A stretch of 64,000 bases of DNA from Adhaeribacter aerolatus. Lineage in GTDB: Bacteria; Bacteroidota; Bacteroidia; Cytophagales; Hymenobacteraceae. Under the pieces are notes generated by a model, which was given only the letters and a program-made list of their open reading frames with translations, had not been told where the DNA came from and made no database searches. The DNA is taken from assembly GCF_007991635.1 (NCBI RefSeq), contig NZ_BJYS01000013.1, forward strand, positions 114,139-178,138, given 5' to 3'. The position numbers and the translations under genes were made by a program. How positions within the stretch are numbered: the first letter of the stretch is position 1; every line of letters begins with the position of its first letter. This document shows positions 44,112 to 52,616 of the stretch, in pieces.

Positions 44112-44220
44112 TTAATATAGTTAATAGCCCAATAGCTCTGTTAATGAGCAGATCTGTAATTTCTGATAAACACAGAAAAATGGGATAACAGGCCCGCAGT
44201 ATTAATCCCAATACAATTTC

Positions 44221-44685
44221 TTATTTACTCCGGACGTAAGTAATGTAATCGGTGTTTATGGGTTCCAGGTTGTGCTGGCGGAGGTCGCGGGCAACCTGCG
44301 CCCGGTGGTACGTGCCGTGGTTAAACACTTGCAATAAAATGTCCTGCACAGACGTAGAAAAATCTTCGCCTTTGGTGTTGGTGTAAATAACTTCTACTTC
44401 TAGTTCCGGTTGGTTAAGCGTTGCGTATTCCTGCAATTGTTCCGAGGTGGTTTCGTGGAGTTCCCGGCATTGGCTTAATGTGTGCACTTCGAAGAGCGGT
44501 AATAAAATTGGAATATTTTCGAGGCGACTCAGCCAGATAACCTGCGCATTTACAAGGTGGCTGAACAACTGCAGCGCAGTAGCTGGAATGTCAACAGGAA
44601 TATTTTCTAAATGCTGCAGCAGCTGATTATTGGCCCAGTAATTATAAGCAGCTAATTTTTCTAAAGCAGAGAGTTCATTTTTCAT
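44221..44685 (-). CDS. DinB-like four-helix-bundle protein
   Basis: A 154-residue protein of the DinB/YfiT fold. It begins with ALEKLAAYNYWANNQLLQHL (about 6-25), the characteristic first helix, and has candidate metal ligands in LFSHLVNAQVIW (His) and VFNHGTYHRAQVARDLR (two His). This fits the 3-His metal-binding site of DinB-fold enzymes. Such proteins are often thiol-dependent transferases or nuclease-like metal enzymes, but activity of this member is unknown. Single gene. Confidence 0.85.
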   Translation of the reverse strand: MKNELSALEKLAAYNYWANNQLLQHLENIPVDIPATALQLFSHLVNAQVIWLSRLENIPILLPLFEVHTLSQCRELHETTSEQLQEYATLNQPELEVEVIYTNTKGEDFSTSVQDILLQVFNHGTYHRAQVARDLRQHNLEPINTDYITYVRSK

Positions 44686-44799
44686 AGGAAGCGAACCTTA
44701 GATTACCCCGGCAAATATAAACGGAGGAATAGAATATCTAAATTTAATTCCGTCTGAATTAAGTATTCAGACTAGCCGCCTAAATTTCGGTGTTGCCGG

Positions 44800-45318
44800 T
44801 TAAGATTCGTAGGTAATATTTACTACTTCGGCTATTTCTTCAACGCGGCCCAGCCGCAAAGTTACCTTTTGGCCCAGCCGGGCTCCCAAAACTGCCCGGG
44901 CAATAGGGGCTACAAAAGCTACTTTTCCATCTGCTATGGAGGCTTCATCTACGCCCACAATGGTAAAGCGCCGCTCCTGGTTTTTACTGCCGCTGCGGGT
45001 GCGTAGGGTAACCGTTGCGCCAAAACGTACTTCGTTAGGAGGTTGGCTGCGGGGATCTACTACTTTGGCACTGGCTAAGCGGCTGGTGAGCGCACTAAGC
45101 TGGCCGTTCAGGATGGTGAGTTGCCGGGTGCGGTTAGCCTCGTCTTCCCGGTTGGCTTCGGTGCGGGTGCGCACCGTTTCTAAATCCGTTAGTTCGGCGC
45201 GGAGTTGTGCCAATCCCTGTGGGGTAACGTAATTGGGAGTACCCGGCGGCAAAGCTGCCCGGGGCGGAATTATCGGGGGTTCTCCCGCATCATCTTCTTT
45301 TACAAAAGCGCGGCTCAT
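44800..45318 (-). CDS. GreA/GreB-family transcript cleavage factor-like protein
   Basis: A 172-residue protein. After an unusual Pro-rich N-terminus (EPPIIPPRAALPPGTPNYVTPQGL, about 13-36) comes a coiled-coil (LRAELTDLETVRTRTEANREDEANRTRQLTILNGQL) and then the GreA C-terminal FKBP-like domain (FGATVTLRTRSGSKNQERRFTIVGVDEASIADGKVAFVAPIARAVLGARLGQKVTLRL, about 98-155). The coiled-coil tip, where GreA carries the acidic cleavage pair (Asp/Glu), is EANREDEANRT, with suitable acidic residues. Gre factors rescue back-tracked RNA polymerase. Divergent from the MBL gene. Confidence 0.85.
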   Translation of the reverse strand: MSRAFVKEDDAGEPPIIPPRAALPPGTPNYVTPQGLAQLRAELTDLETVRTRTEANREDEANRTRQLTILNGQLSALTSRLASAKVVDPRSQPPNEVRFGATVTLRTRSGSKNQERRFTIVGVDEASIADGKVAFVAPIARAVLGARLGQKVTLRLGRVEEIAEVVNITYES

Positions 45319-45540
45319 TTGGTTTTATAACGGGTGCGTTTAAATGAAGTTACCCAGAGGCGCCGGGTTTGGTAAAGCCAGCAAATATTGATAGCCAACA
45401 TTTAATCCGGTTAATTATCAAGGTGATGCCAATAATATCTATAAAACAGGAACCGGGCTACGTTAGCGATCTGTTAAACGATATACTGTTTTGCAACCGG
45501 TTGAATAATTGGTTAAAAACCGGTTTCTTTGTATTTACTT

Positions 45541-46404
45541 ATGCCACTATTTATCACCTCATTAAATTCCGGGAGTAATGGTAATTGCTACTACATTGGC
45601 AACGAGCAGGAAGCTATTCTGGTAGATGCCGGTATATCGTGCCGCGAAACTGAGAAGCGCATGAAGCGGCTGGGGTTGTGCATGAGCAAAGTTAAAGCTA
45701 TTTTTATTTCGCACGAGCATTCCGACCACATTAGGGGTTTATCGGTGTTATCTACAAAATACCAGCTACCGGTTTATATTACCCCCCAAACGTTGCACTA
45801 CGGTCGCCTGGACCTGCAGCAAAATTTGGTAATGCCGTTTATGGCGGACCAGCCGGTACAAATCGGTACGCTTACGGTCACGGCTTTTCCAAAATTTCAT
45901 GATGCCGCCGACCCGCATAGCTTTGTAGTTACCTGCCACGATACCAAAGTGGGCATATTTACGGACATTGGTACCCCCTGCGATAACCTGATTAACCATT
46001 TCAGCGATTGCCACGCGGCTTTTCTGGAAGCCAATTACGACGATGAGATGCTGGATAACGGTTATTACCCGTATCACCTGAAGCGGCGCATCCGCAGCGA
46101 CAAAGGCCACTTATCTAACGCCCAGGCTCTGAATTTATTTACGGCCTACAAGCCGGCCCACATGAGCCACTTGTTGTTGGCGCACCTTTCTAAAAATAAT
46201 AATTGCCCTAACCTGGTAAGCGATTTATTTACCACCCATGCGGCTGGCACTGAAGTAATAGTGGCTTCGCGGTATGCAGAAACGCCGGTTTATACCATCG
46301 CCGGTAGCGCTATCATACCGAAAGTAGTTCCGCCCAAAGTTGATCGTAAAAAGGTAGCGCGGGGTAAAGCCAATATCGGCATTCAGCAGGAAATAATCTG
46401 GTAA
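45541..46404 (+). CDS. MBL-fold metallo-hydrolase (YycJ/WalJ-like)
   Basis: A 287-residue protein from ATG 45541 (four codons after a TTG). It opens with FITSLNSGSNGNCYYIG (4-20) and has the metallo-beta-lactamase motif HEHSDH (58-63), a D in AILVDAGIS, and HLSKNNNCPNLVSDLF near the end. This pattern belongs to the YycJ/WalJ group, which contains 5'-3' exonucleases linked to DNA repair and cell-wall regulation in Firmicutes; the name is by similarity only. Cytosolic. It is divergent from the Gre-like gene with 222 bases between start codons. Confidence 0.9.
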   Translation: MPLFITSLNSGSNGNCYYIGNEQEAILVDAGISCRETEKRMKRLGLCMSKVKAIFISHEHSDHIRGLSVLSTKYQLPVYITPQTLHYGRLDLQQNLVMPFMADQPVQIGTLTVTAFPKFHDAADPHSFVVTCHDTKVGIFTDIGTPCDNLINHFSDCHAAFLEANYDDEMLDNGYYPYHLKRRIRSDKGHLSNAQALNLFTAYKPAHMSHLLLAHLSKNNNCPNLVSDLFTTHAAGTEVIVASRYAETPVYTIAGSAIIPKVVPPKVDRKKVARGKANIGIQQEIIW

Positions 46405-46750
46405 GCTTTATTCTTAACAAGAACCACCCTGGTTAATAAGGCTGATAATATAAACGTAATCTGATGCCTGGCCTATAATTAGCTAATAACCGGTTTTCGG
46501 GTACGAAAGCATACTTCTTATCCTGCCGGAAAATAATAGTTGTTTTCATCCGGTACTGGTTATTTGTTTCAGGTTTGTCGGTTAAACCAGATTGGTATGC
46601 GTACCTTTGGCGACTGAATTAAGAAGAGTTAATTTTAACCTTATTACCGAACCTGAGTAGTTCACTTTTTGTCTTAACCCACGTTTAAAAATAGTAGCTC
46701 CGGTAAAATATTAGTTCCGGCTAAGTTTCGGATTCTTGCGCCTAACACCT
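46405..46750. other. Intergenic region with an RluF-like promoter box
   Basis: 346 bases. It carries TACCTTTG at 46602-46609, a TAnnTTTG match that would give a leader of about 135 bases for the RluF-like gene. A TTTG at 46574-46577 lies 24 bases upstream of it. No terminator of the MBL gene was clearly seen. Confidence 0.45.
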
Positions 46751-47746
46751 ATGGAACCAAAAAGATTAAATAAATATATCAGTGATGCGGGTTTTTGTTC
46801 CCGCCGCGAAGCCGACCGTTTGATAGAAGAAGGCCGCGTTACAATTAATGGTAAAATGCCGGATGCGGGTGCCAAAGTTGGTCCCAAAGACAAGGTGCGG
46901 GTAGACGACGAATTGCTGCACGTGCGGGAAGAGGAAATTGTTTTTTTATTGTTTAATAAGCCGGCCGGCATTGCTACTACTACTGATGTTTCGGTACGGA
47001 ATAACATAATCAGTGCGTTGAATTATCCGGCAACGCTGCTACCCATTGGCCACTTAGAGCGCGAAGCCGAAGGCCTGATGTTTTTAAGCAATGATACCGA
47101 ACTAGCCCGCAAAATGACCAAAGCCGATACCCGCTTCGAGAAAGAATACGTGGTAACGGTAGATAAACCGATTACCGGTGAGTTTCTGACGCGCCTCAGT
47201 GAAGGTAGTGCGCCCGTGCCGGGTGTTATCCGGAAAAAAGCTTTTGTGGCCAAAGAAGTGGCTAACCGTTTCAGAATGGTGCTGGAACCGGGCATGAACC
47301 ACCACCTGAAGCGCATGTGCGAAGCTTTAGGTTATAAGGTAACCCATTTGCAACGGGTACGGATTGCCAGCTTTACCCCAGCTAAATTACAAACCGGGCT
47401 TTGGCGCATCCTTACCGAAGCCGAAGTAGAAACTTTAAAGAAAATATTATCTGGTAAATCCGGCAAGAGCAGTGCGGCAACTAAACGGGAGGAAGATTAT
47501 TTAGAGGAAGACTTTCCGGCCCGAAGCCGTGCACCAAAAGCGCCCGGCAGTGTTAACCGGCCGGCCCGTGCGGCTGCAACCAACAGCAAGCGCAGTCCGG
47601 GGGCAGGTACCCGCGGAAGAACTAAAAGTGCGGCACCTGGCCGTAAACCAGAAGGGAGAAATACTACCTCCCCTGCCAGAAAAACAACTGCGGTGGCTGG
47701 TGGCCGGCGGGGTCGGCCGGCTAAGGGTGACTCTAAACACCGCTAA
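46751..47746 (+). CDS. RluF/RsuA-family pseudouridine synthase-like protein, catalytic Asp replaced by Glu
   Basis: A 331-residue protein from ATG 46751. The S4 RNA-binding domain comes first (RLNKYISDAGFCSRREADRLIEEGRVTINGK, 5-35). The pseudouridine synthase domain has FNKPAGIATTTD, but the motif that is normally GRLD(K/R)DxxGL reads G100-H-L-E103-REAEGL: the catalytic Asp is Glu (bases 47057-47059) and the adjacent Arg is His. The motif NRQIRRM also reads NHHLKRM. Active synthases need the Asp, so this member is probably inactive or altered, perhaps an RNA-binding or assembly factor. A 95-residue Lys/Arg/Ala/Gly/Pro-rich tail follows. A second, intact synthase (RluE) lies at 60161. Confidence 0.9.
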   Translation: MEPKRLNKYISDAGFCSRREADRLIEEGRVTINGKMPDAGAKVGPKDKVRVDDELLHVREEEIVFLLFNKPAGIATTTDVSVRNNIISALNYPATLLPIGHLEREAEGLMFLSNDTELARKMTKADTRFEKEYVVTVDKPITGEFLTRLSEGSAPVPGVIRKKAFVAKEVANRFRMVLEPGMNHHLKRMCEALGYKVTHLQRVRIASFTPAKLQTGLWRILTEAEVETLKKILSGKSGKSSAATKREEDYLEEDFPARSRAPKAPGSVNRPARAAATNSKRSPGAGTRGRTKSAAPGRKPEGRNTTSPARKTTAVAGGRRGRPAKGDSKHR

Positions 47747-47750
47747 AGAA

Positions 47751-47786
47751 CAAAAAAAATCCTTACCGGCGGCAACCGGTAAGGAT
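47751..47786 (-). terminator. Terminator after the 47814-48263 gene
   Basis: Stem ATCCTTACCGG (47759-47769) / CCGGTAAGGAT (47776-47786), 6-base loop; eight Ts follow on the minus strand. It also lies right after the RluF-like stop codon (plus side). Confidence 0.9.
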
Positions 47787-47813
47787 GAAAGAAAACAGGG
47801 AAATTTTTGTGCG

Positions 47814-48263
47814 TTATTTAATTGTTTTAAAAAACTGCACATTCATATCAGGTGTAATTTCTACTAAGAAATTTTTTGATTCGTTTTTAAGGTTTACGTA
47901 ATAAACCTCTTCGTTACCGCTGTATTTAATAATTTCGCCCATTTGGTAATTAGGGTAGCTCTTTACCAGGTTCTTAATAGCAACCGGCGATAATTCTGTA
48001 ATTTGAATAACCTGAGTAGTACCAACTAATTCGTTCTGGTTGTTATAGAACGCAGTTAAGGTTTTTCCTTCTTTGGTAAAGGTAGCTTTCTGAAATCTGG
48101 CGGAAGAAGCCCAAGTTACATTTTCAGCTCCGTTGAACTGATAGTTAAAATTTGATTTGGTATAGCCAGATACTTTTTCTTCTCCGTTATCGGTACCGTT
48201 GCCGGCAAATGCACCAAATGACACAACTAGCATTAAAAGCGCAGATAATATGGTGTTTTTCAT
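47814..48263 (-). CDS. Small exported protein, unknown (PepSY/beta-propeller-adaptor-like)
   Basis: A 149-residue protein with a Sec signal peptide (MKNTILSALLMLVVSFGAFAG). The mature part has VTWASSARFQKATFTKEGKTLTAFYNNQNELVGTTQVIQ, then SPVAIKNLVKSYPNYQMGEIIKYSGNEEVYYVNLKNESKNFLVEITPDMNVQFF. The second half resembles a PepSY-like or 'YVNL.x.. lvei' small beta-alpha domain found in many Bacteroidota secreted proteins, but the family cannot be named. Periplasmic location is likely. It is a single-gene unit with a strong terminator; downstream neighbour is the RluF-like gene, convergent. Confidence 0.7.
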   Translation of the reverse strand: MKNTILSALLMLVVSFGAFAGNGTDNGEEKVSGYTKSNFNYQFNGAENVTWASSARFQKATFTKEGKTLTAFYNNQNELVGTTQVIQITELSPVAIKNLVKSYPNYQMGEIIKYSGNEEVYYVNLKNESKNFLVEITPDMNVQFFKTIK

Positions 48264-48681
48264 AATCGTAATATTTAATTTGTAACAAATCTACAAGCTT
48301 ATTACGAATTACTCAAAATATTAAGGAGTTAATTAGTGGTATTTTAAAATAAATAGATATTATCTAAAATATAGGTAATATTTATATTTAAATTGGCGAA
48401 TACTAAAACAGAGGAACGGTAAAGTAACAAATGCCTAAAAAAGCTTCTTTTACTAAAAAACTTTAAGCTAGTGGAAGTAAAATTTCAATATTTCTAAATG
48501 GACCGGTTTTTTCTATCTTTTATTGTTAAAAGCCTAAATAGAATGGATTCTCTGCGCGCGTTAATTGTAATGAATAGTAAGAAATAATTTCTGGGAGCGG
48601 GCAGATCTTATTTTCAGCCGAATGGTTGTGTTGACAAAAAGTAGAAGCGGTTTACTACTTAGAATACCAAAGCAAAATTTA
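48264..48681. other. AT-rich intergenic region, nothing recognised
   Basis: 418 bases between two minus-strand genes, likely holding the promoter of the exported protein. No TAnnTTTG element close to its start, no hairpin and no coding frame were convincing. Confidence 0.35.
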
Positions 48682-49344
48682 TTAAGTTTTAGCCAGCTTA
48701 TTTATATCAGGTACTTCCAGTACGGACTTTTCGTACCCTTTTAAAACAACGTTTATCATAGCCCGGCTTACCTCTTGCAGCGTAGATGCATACTTGGGCA
48801 AAAAACGCCGTAACGCGGGGTAAAGCCACATGAAAGTAGCGTAATATTTTTTCGTGTTTTTTAGCCCCCGAATAGGGTGAATATAGGCCGGCCGGAACAT
48901 ATATGTTGCTTTAAAAGGTAATTGCCGAATATGGTTCTCGGTCTTGCCTTTAATCCGGGCCCACATGCTGCGGCCGTGCTCGGTGCTATCGGTGCCGGCA
49001 CCTGATACGTAACAGAAAACCATATCGGGGTTTAACCCAGCCAATGTTTGGGCCACATGCAAGGTAAGGTCGTAGGTTAAGTGGTGGTATTCTGCTTCCT
49101 TCATGCCCACCGACGAAACCCCTAAGCAAAAAAAGCAGGCATTGTAATTTTGTAACTGTGCTTCTATTGGCGATAAATTCAGGAAGTCTGCGTGAATAAT
49201 TTCTTTCAGTTTGGGGTGCTCCAGGCCAACGGGTTTTCGGTTGATAACCAGTACGTGTTCTACATCGGGATGCGCCAAGCATTCGTGTAAAACACCCTCT
49301 CCTACCATGCCGGTAGCACCCGTAATAATGGCCCTGATTTTCAT
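48682..49344 (-). CDS. NAD(P)-binding Rossmann oxidoreductase-like protein
   Basis: A 220-residue atypical SDR. The cofactor loop GATGMVGEGVL (8-18) opens a Rossmann fold; INRKPVGLEHPKL follows beta-2; FCLGVSSVGMKEAEYHHLTYDLTLHVAQTL and FCYVSGAGTD (the Ser of the SDR site) are next, with an F/YxxxK-like RIKGKTENH pair in place of YxxxK. This is the NAD(P)H-binding HTATIP2/YbjT-like group, commonly annotated epimerase or oxidoreductase. Substrate unknown. The gene is alone; the region before its start is AT-rich. Confidence 0.85.
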   Translation of the reverse strand: MKIRAIITGATGMVGEGVLHECLAHPDVEHVLVINRKPVGLEHPKLKEIIHADFLNLSPIEAQLQNYNACFFCLGVSSVGMKEAEYHHLTYDLTLHVAQTLAGLNPDMVFCYVSGAGTDSTEHGRSMWARIKGKTENHIRQLPFKATYMFRPAYIHPIRGLKNTKKYYATFMWLYPALRRFLPKYASTLQEVSRAMINVVLKGYEKSVLEVPDINKLAKT

Positions 49345-49589
49345 AAATGTAAGATTAATGTATACCTAAACGAGATTAACTCAGTAAGGTGCAGGCAATC
49401 TTTAAAATATCAGCCGGGAATAAAAATATACTATTATTCTTCGAATAGTGGCCGCCGGCTTGCGGCAGCTTATAAGCTCTATTTACCTGGTAACTTGATG
49501 CTGATTTTCCACAGACTACAGCATATCGTTAATGGTTAAAGTTCTTTCAGAAACAATTTTAGGTTTTGCAGAATAAGGCCTTAAATAAA

Positions 49590-49624
49590 AGAGCAGTCCG
49601 GAAACTGCTGTTCCGGACTGCTCT
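49590..49624 (-). terminator. Terminator after the flavin monooxygenase gene
   Basis: Perfect 14-bp stem AGAGCAGTCCGGAA (49590-49603) / TTCCGGACTGCTCT (49611-49624), 7-base loop, followed on minus by TTTTATTTAAGG. The rest of the 49345-49674 spacer holds no gene; it has a GC-rich patch (GCCGCCGGCTTGCGGC, about 49452-49467) that may form a small hairpin. Confidence 0.9.
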
Positions 49625-49674
49625 GGCCAATAACCTGAAGATAAGCCTGGTTAAATAATCAGAATATGGGTGAA

Positions 49675-50715
49675 TTAATTTACCAACTCGGCTTTCTTTT
49701 CCTGTTGCAGCGCGGCAACTAATTCATAAGATCGCACCCGGGCTGTGTGGTCATAAATATGAGAGCTGATCATCAATTCATCTACCTGGGTATCGTTCAG
49801 GAAAGTTTGCATTTTTTCTTTTACCGTAGCCGGGTCGCCAATAAACGAATACCGCAGCATCTGGTGCACCGAATAAGCTTCCGAAGCATCCCAGATCTCA
49901 TTAATATCGGCTACCGGTGGCTGCAGCATTTTGGATTTGCCCCGGATAACATTTAAGAAAGAAGCATACAAGCTGGTAGCCAAATGGTGCGCTTCTTCGT
50001 CGGTATCGGCGGCTATGGCATTTACACACGCCATCGCATAAGGCTCTTGCAGGGTTTCGGAAGGAATAAAGCTATCGCGGTAAACCTGTAAGGCGGCCTG
50101 CAAATAAGTAGGCGCAAAATGACTGGCAAAAGCATAAGGTAAACCCAATATACCCGCCATTTGCGCCCCGAAAGTGCTGGAACCCAGTAACCAGACCGGA
50201 ATATTTAAGCCTTCGCCGGGCACGGCGCGTACCGCCGCCGCACTGTTTTCCGCGGATAAATAAGTTCTTAGCTCAGCTACATTTTCCGGGAAATCGTTAC
50301 CGGCATTGCGTAAATCGCGGCGCAGGGCCATAGCTGTTAGCTGGTCGGTGCCAGGAGCGCGGCCCAGGCCCAAATCAATCCGGTTGGGGTACAAAGAGGC
50401 CAGGGTACCAAATTGTTCGGCTATTACCAGCGGGGCATGGTTGGGCAGCATAATGCCACCGGAGCCTACCCGAATAGTAGAAGTGCCGCCGGCAATAAAG
50501 CCAATTAAAATAGAGGTAGCCGAGCTGGCAATTCCCGGCATGTTATGGTGTTCGGCCAGCCAATAACGCGTATACCCAAATTTCTCGGCGTGTTGCGCCA
50601 AATCTAAACTGTTCCGGAAAGAATCTGCGGCCGTTTTACCTTCCAGTATGGGTACCAAATCGAGCACCGATATGGGAATATCCGCCAAATTTTTTTGTTT
50701 TTTTATATTACGCAT
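49675..50715 (-). CDS. LLM-class flavin-dependent oxidoreductase (luciferase-like)
   Basis: A 346-residue TIM-barrel enzyme of the bacterial luciferase-like group. It opens with [66 protein letters not shown], the MsnO8-type signature, and has [48 protein letters not shown]. These enzymes use reduced FMN (or F420 in actinobacteria) to oxidise small molecules. In Bacteroidota FMN is the likely cofactor. The substrate is not evident and no partner reductase is adjacent. Single gene with a strong terminator. Confidence 0.93.
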   Translation of the reverse strand: MRNIKKQKNLADIPISVLDLVPILEGKTAADSFRNSLDLAQHAEKFGYTRYWLAEHHNMPGIASSATSILIGFIAGGTSTIRVGSGGIMLPNHAPLVIAEQFGTLASLYPNRIDLGLGRAPGTDQLTAMALRRDLRNAGNDFPENVAELRTYLSAENSAAAVRAVPGEGLNIPVWLLGSSTFGAQMAGILGLPYAFASHFAPTYLQAALQVYRDSFIPSETLQEPYAMACVNAIAADTDEEAHHLATSLYASFLNVIRGKSKMLQPPVADINEIWDASEAYSVHQMLRYSFIGDPATVKEKMQTFLNDTQVDELMISSHIYDHTARVRSYELVAALQQEKKAELVN

Positions 50716-50953
50716 ATGGGGTTATCAGTTAATGCTTCCGGGGTTAAACTTTTTTGTGGCCGGAAGATAATAGAAAACGAATACCCCCGGATTAAAGTTC
50801 GGTAAGCGCTAAAGCAAGGAAAGGTAGGCGGAGTAAAATATTTTATACGCTGGGCCAACCACCTGGTTTAAGGTAACTATTTAGTTGCCTCAACCCGGGT
50901 GGCTGGTCTCGTCATATTTAATATTAATAGGTGGTGCTTTCCAGTAGAATGGG

Positions 50954-51538
50954 TTAAACTTTTTCGGCGGTAACCGCAGTAGTAATTTCTACCAGGTTTC
51001 TTTTGGCTTGTAATAAGTGCCGTTCGTTGTGGGCAATCAGAAACTGCAGCACATCGCCTATGTTTAGTTTTATCCATTTCAGAATAGAGACCGGAATTTT
51101 AACTTTATTTAAATCGGCCTGTTGGGCTTTTTTCAGGTAAGTTAATAAAGTTTCCTGCTGCTGGATAAAGGTTGCTACTACTAAGTGAGCATCCAGGTCA
51201 GGAGCCGGCAGGTGTATTTTAGCAGCTTTCTGTTTTTTGGTGCCGGTTGTAGGGTCCATAAGCCGGGTAAAATAATTTCCCAGCCAGGAGCTTTTAAAAG
51301 TGCTGGTTAGCGGTTGTGTTGGGCTTTGGTTTAACCCCTTTTGGATGTAAGGTAAATAATAGTGGCCATAACTATTCAGGTGATCTAAACACTGGGCAAT
51401 GCTCCAGCCGCCGTTAGCGGCCGGGTGCAGCAAAGTTTCTTCCCGGGTATTCTGAAAAACCCGAATGGCTTCCTCCAGATGAGTTTCCACTTTGTTTTCG
51501 AGCTGGTTTAAAAACTGCTCCTGGTTTACCGGTTTCAT
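50954..51538 (-). CDS. DinB-like/DUF1569-type protein
   Basis: A 194-residue all-helical DinB-fold protein. GGWSIAQCLDHLNSYGHYYLPYI (about 43-65) holds the first helix-2 His, and DVLQFLIAHNERHLLQAKRNL (about 162-182) has the second and third His ligands, the usual 3-His set. LPAPDLDAHLVVATFIQQQETLL is the linker helix. Function unknown. It starts 1 base after the DUF4345 stop codon, so the two form an operon that is downstream of a Crp/Fnr regulator gene. Confidence 0.85.
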   Translation of the reverse strand: MKPVNQEQFLNQLENKVETHLEEAIRVFQNTREETLLHPAANGGWSIAQCLDHLNSYGHYYLPYIQKGLNQSPTQPLTSTFKSSWLGNYFTRLMDPTTGTKKQKAAKIHLPAPDLDAHLVVATFIQQQETLLTYLKKAQQADLNKVKIPVSILKWIKLNIGDVLQFLIAHNERHLLQAKRNLVEITTAVTAEKV

Positions 51539-51539
51539 G

Positions 51540-51959
51540 TTAGTTTACAGTTTTAACGGTTACAGCGCTTTTACTAACCAAATACAGCACAAAAGCCACT
51601 AGGAAAAAAACAGATTCGGTAATTAGCCATTGCGTGCCAAATGCACCCAGCGGCCCTTCGGCAAAAATAGTGATTAGCCGCGAAGCCGCGTAAAAGCCCC
51701 AGAGCAGGCATAAAAATGCCAAGCCTTTCCGGAAGTTTTGCCGCAGCATATAAATTAAGGTAATAAACAAGGTTAATCCTACCCCACCGTATACGCCCCG
51801 GATAGAACTAAAGGCATCTGTGTTATTTAACTGCACGGCCACCAAATCCATTACCGATTGCGGATTGGCAAAAGCCATTAAACTTACCGATAACAAACTA
51901 ACGGCCGATAATAAAATAAAGCCCTGTGAGACTAAGCGTAAAGTTTTTTGTGTTTTCAT
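51540..51959 (-). CDS. DUF4345 family membrane protein
   Basis: A 139-residue protein with four hydrophobic segments (about 10-30, 45-67, 77-93, 105-127). The SSIRGVYGGVGLTLFITLIYMLRQNFRKGLAFLCLLWGFYAASRLI stretch matches DUF4345, small inner-membrane proteins of unknown function. Both ends are hydrophilic. It forms a pair with the DinB-like gene (1-base spacing). The 73 bases between it and the Crp/Fnr gene contain a perfect palindrome (52012-52029). Confidence 0.85.
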   Translation of the reverse strand: MKTQKTLRLVSQGFILLSAVSLLSVSLMAFANPQSVMDLVAVQLNNTDAFSSIRGVYGGVGLTLFITLIYMLRQNFRKGLAFLCLLWGFYAASRLITIFAEGPLGAFGTQWLITESVFFLVAFVLYLVSKSAVTVKTVN

Positions 51960-52011
51960 GTTGCTTTAGATTTAAGTACAACACAAAGGTGGGGCCTGGC
52001 CCAAATATTAT

Positions 52012-52029
52012 TCTTGGTAATTACCAAGA
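52012..52029. promoter_or_regulatory. 18-bp perfect palindrome, candidate regulator operator
   Basis: TCTTGGTAATTACCAAGA, a perfect inverted repeat with no spacer, in the spacer between the Crp/Fnr gene stop and the DUF4345 ATG (53 bases away). A TAATATTTG, one base longer than a consensus -7 box, lies directly beyond it on the minus strand, so protein bound there could control that promoter. There is no T tract, so it is not a terminator. Dyad length and placement fit a Crp/Fnr dimer site, but the motif is not the classic TGTGA. Confidence 0.6.
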
Positions 52030-52031
52030 TT

Positions 52032-52616
52032 TTAGAGCTTTACCTTATTAATTAACTTACTGAAATTAGTAGCCTCGATACCTAAATAATTAGCTAAATA
52101 TTTGTGCGGCACCAGTTGCAGAATATGCGGGCTGCGCTGCAACAACTTCCGGAACTTCTCTTCCGAGGAGTAACACTGCAGTTCCACGAGTCTTTCCAGC
52201 AAACCAGACAATGAATGCGTAATACCTATCCGTACCATAGTTTCGATTATAGGATGGGTATGCATTACTCCTTGCAGGTCGGGGAAAGCTGCCCGCAGAA
52301 ATATAGAGGGTGTAAGGGTTTCGAAATAGTACCGCGAGGGCTGTTGCAGCAGCAGTGCATCGAGCACGCCTCCAAATGAAGGTGCATAGCTAAAAACCAG
52401 CGTTGCTTCCCGGTTTTGGTCATCAAAGTAATATACCCGTTGTACGCCTTCGGCCACAAAGTACAGGTACTTTTCTTTCTCTCCGACCGATGTAATAATT
52501 TCTTTGCGTTTAGCCCGAAATGGCTGCCAAATTTGCTTAAACGCCGCCCAGTCTGCTTCCGGTACAGGATGGATAGCATTCACCAATATTTTCAGAGCAT
52601 CAATAACTTCCGGCAT
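52032..52616 (-). CDS. Crp/Fnr-family transcriptional regulator
   Basis: A 194-residue protein. The N-terminal cyclic-nucleotide-binding-like beta barrel runs about 15-125 (KRKEIITSVGEKEKYLYFVAEGVQRVYYF, FSYAPSFGGVLDALLLQQPSRYYFETL). A dimer helix follows, then the C-terminal winged helix-turn-helix, shown by HKYLANYLGIEATNFSKLINKV at the end. The cyclic-nucleotide pocket residues (GE...R) are not conserved, so the ligand is probably not cAMP. Members of this short Bacteroidota type sense small molecules or act without ligand. It lies upstream of the DUF4345-DinB genes on the same strand and may be autoregulated. Confidence 0.9.
   Translation of the reverse strand: MPEVIDALKILVNAIHPVPEADWAAFKQIWQPFRAKRKEIITSVGEKEKYLYFVAEGVQRVYYFDDQNREATLVFSYAPSFGGVLDALLLQQPSRYYFETLTPSIFLRAAFPDLQGVMHTHPIIETMVRIGITHSLSGLLERLVELQCYSSEEKFRKLLQRSPHILQLVPHKYLANYLGIEATNFSKLINKVKL

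Noticed and set aside
45369..45578. 69-codon frame overlapping the MBL gene start
   Set aside because: Overlaps the start of a clear MBL-fold gene in another frame and lies within the divergent promoter region.
46910..46925. CACGTG hexamer in the RluF-like gene, also at about 25.3 and 54.96 kb
   Set aside because: Flanking bases do not match parS (no GTTCC/GAAAC arms), so these were not counted.
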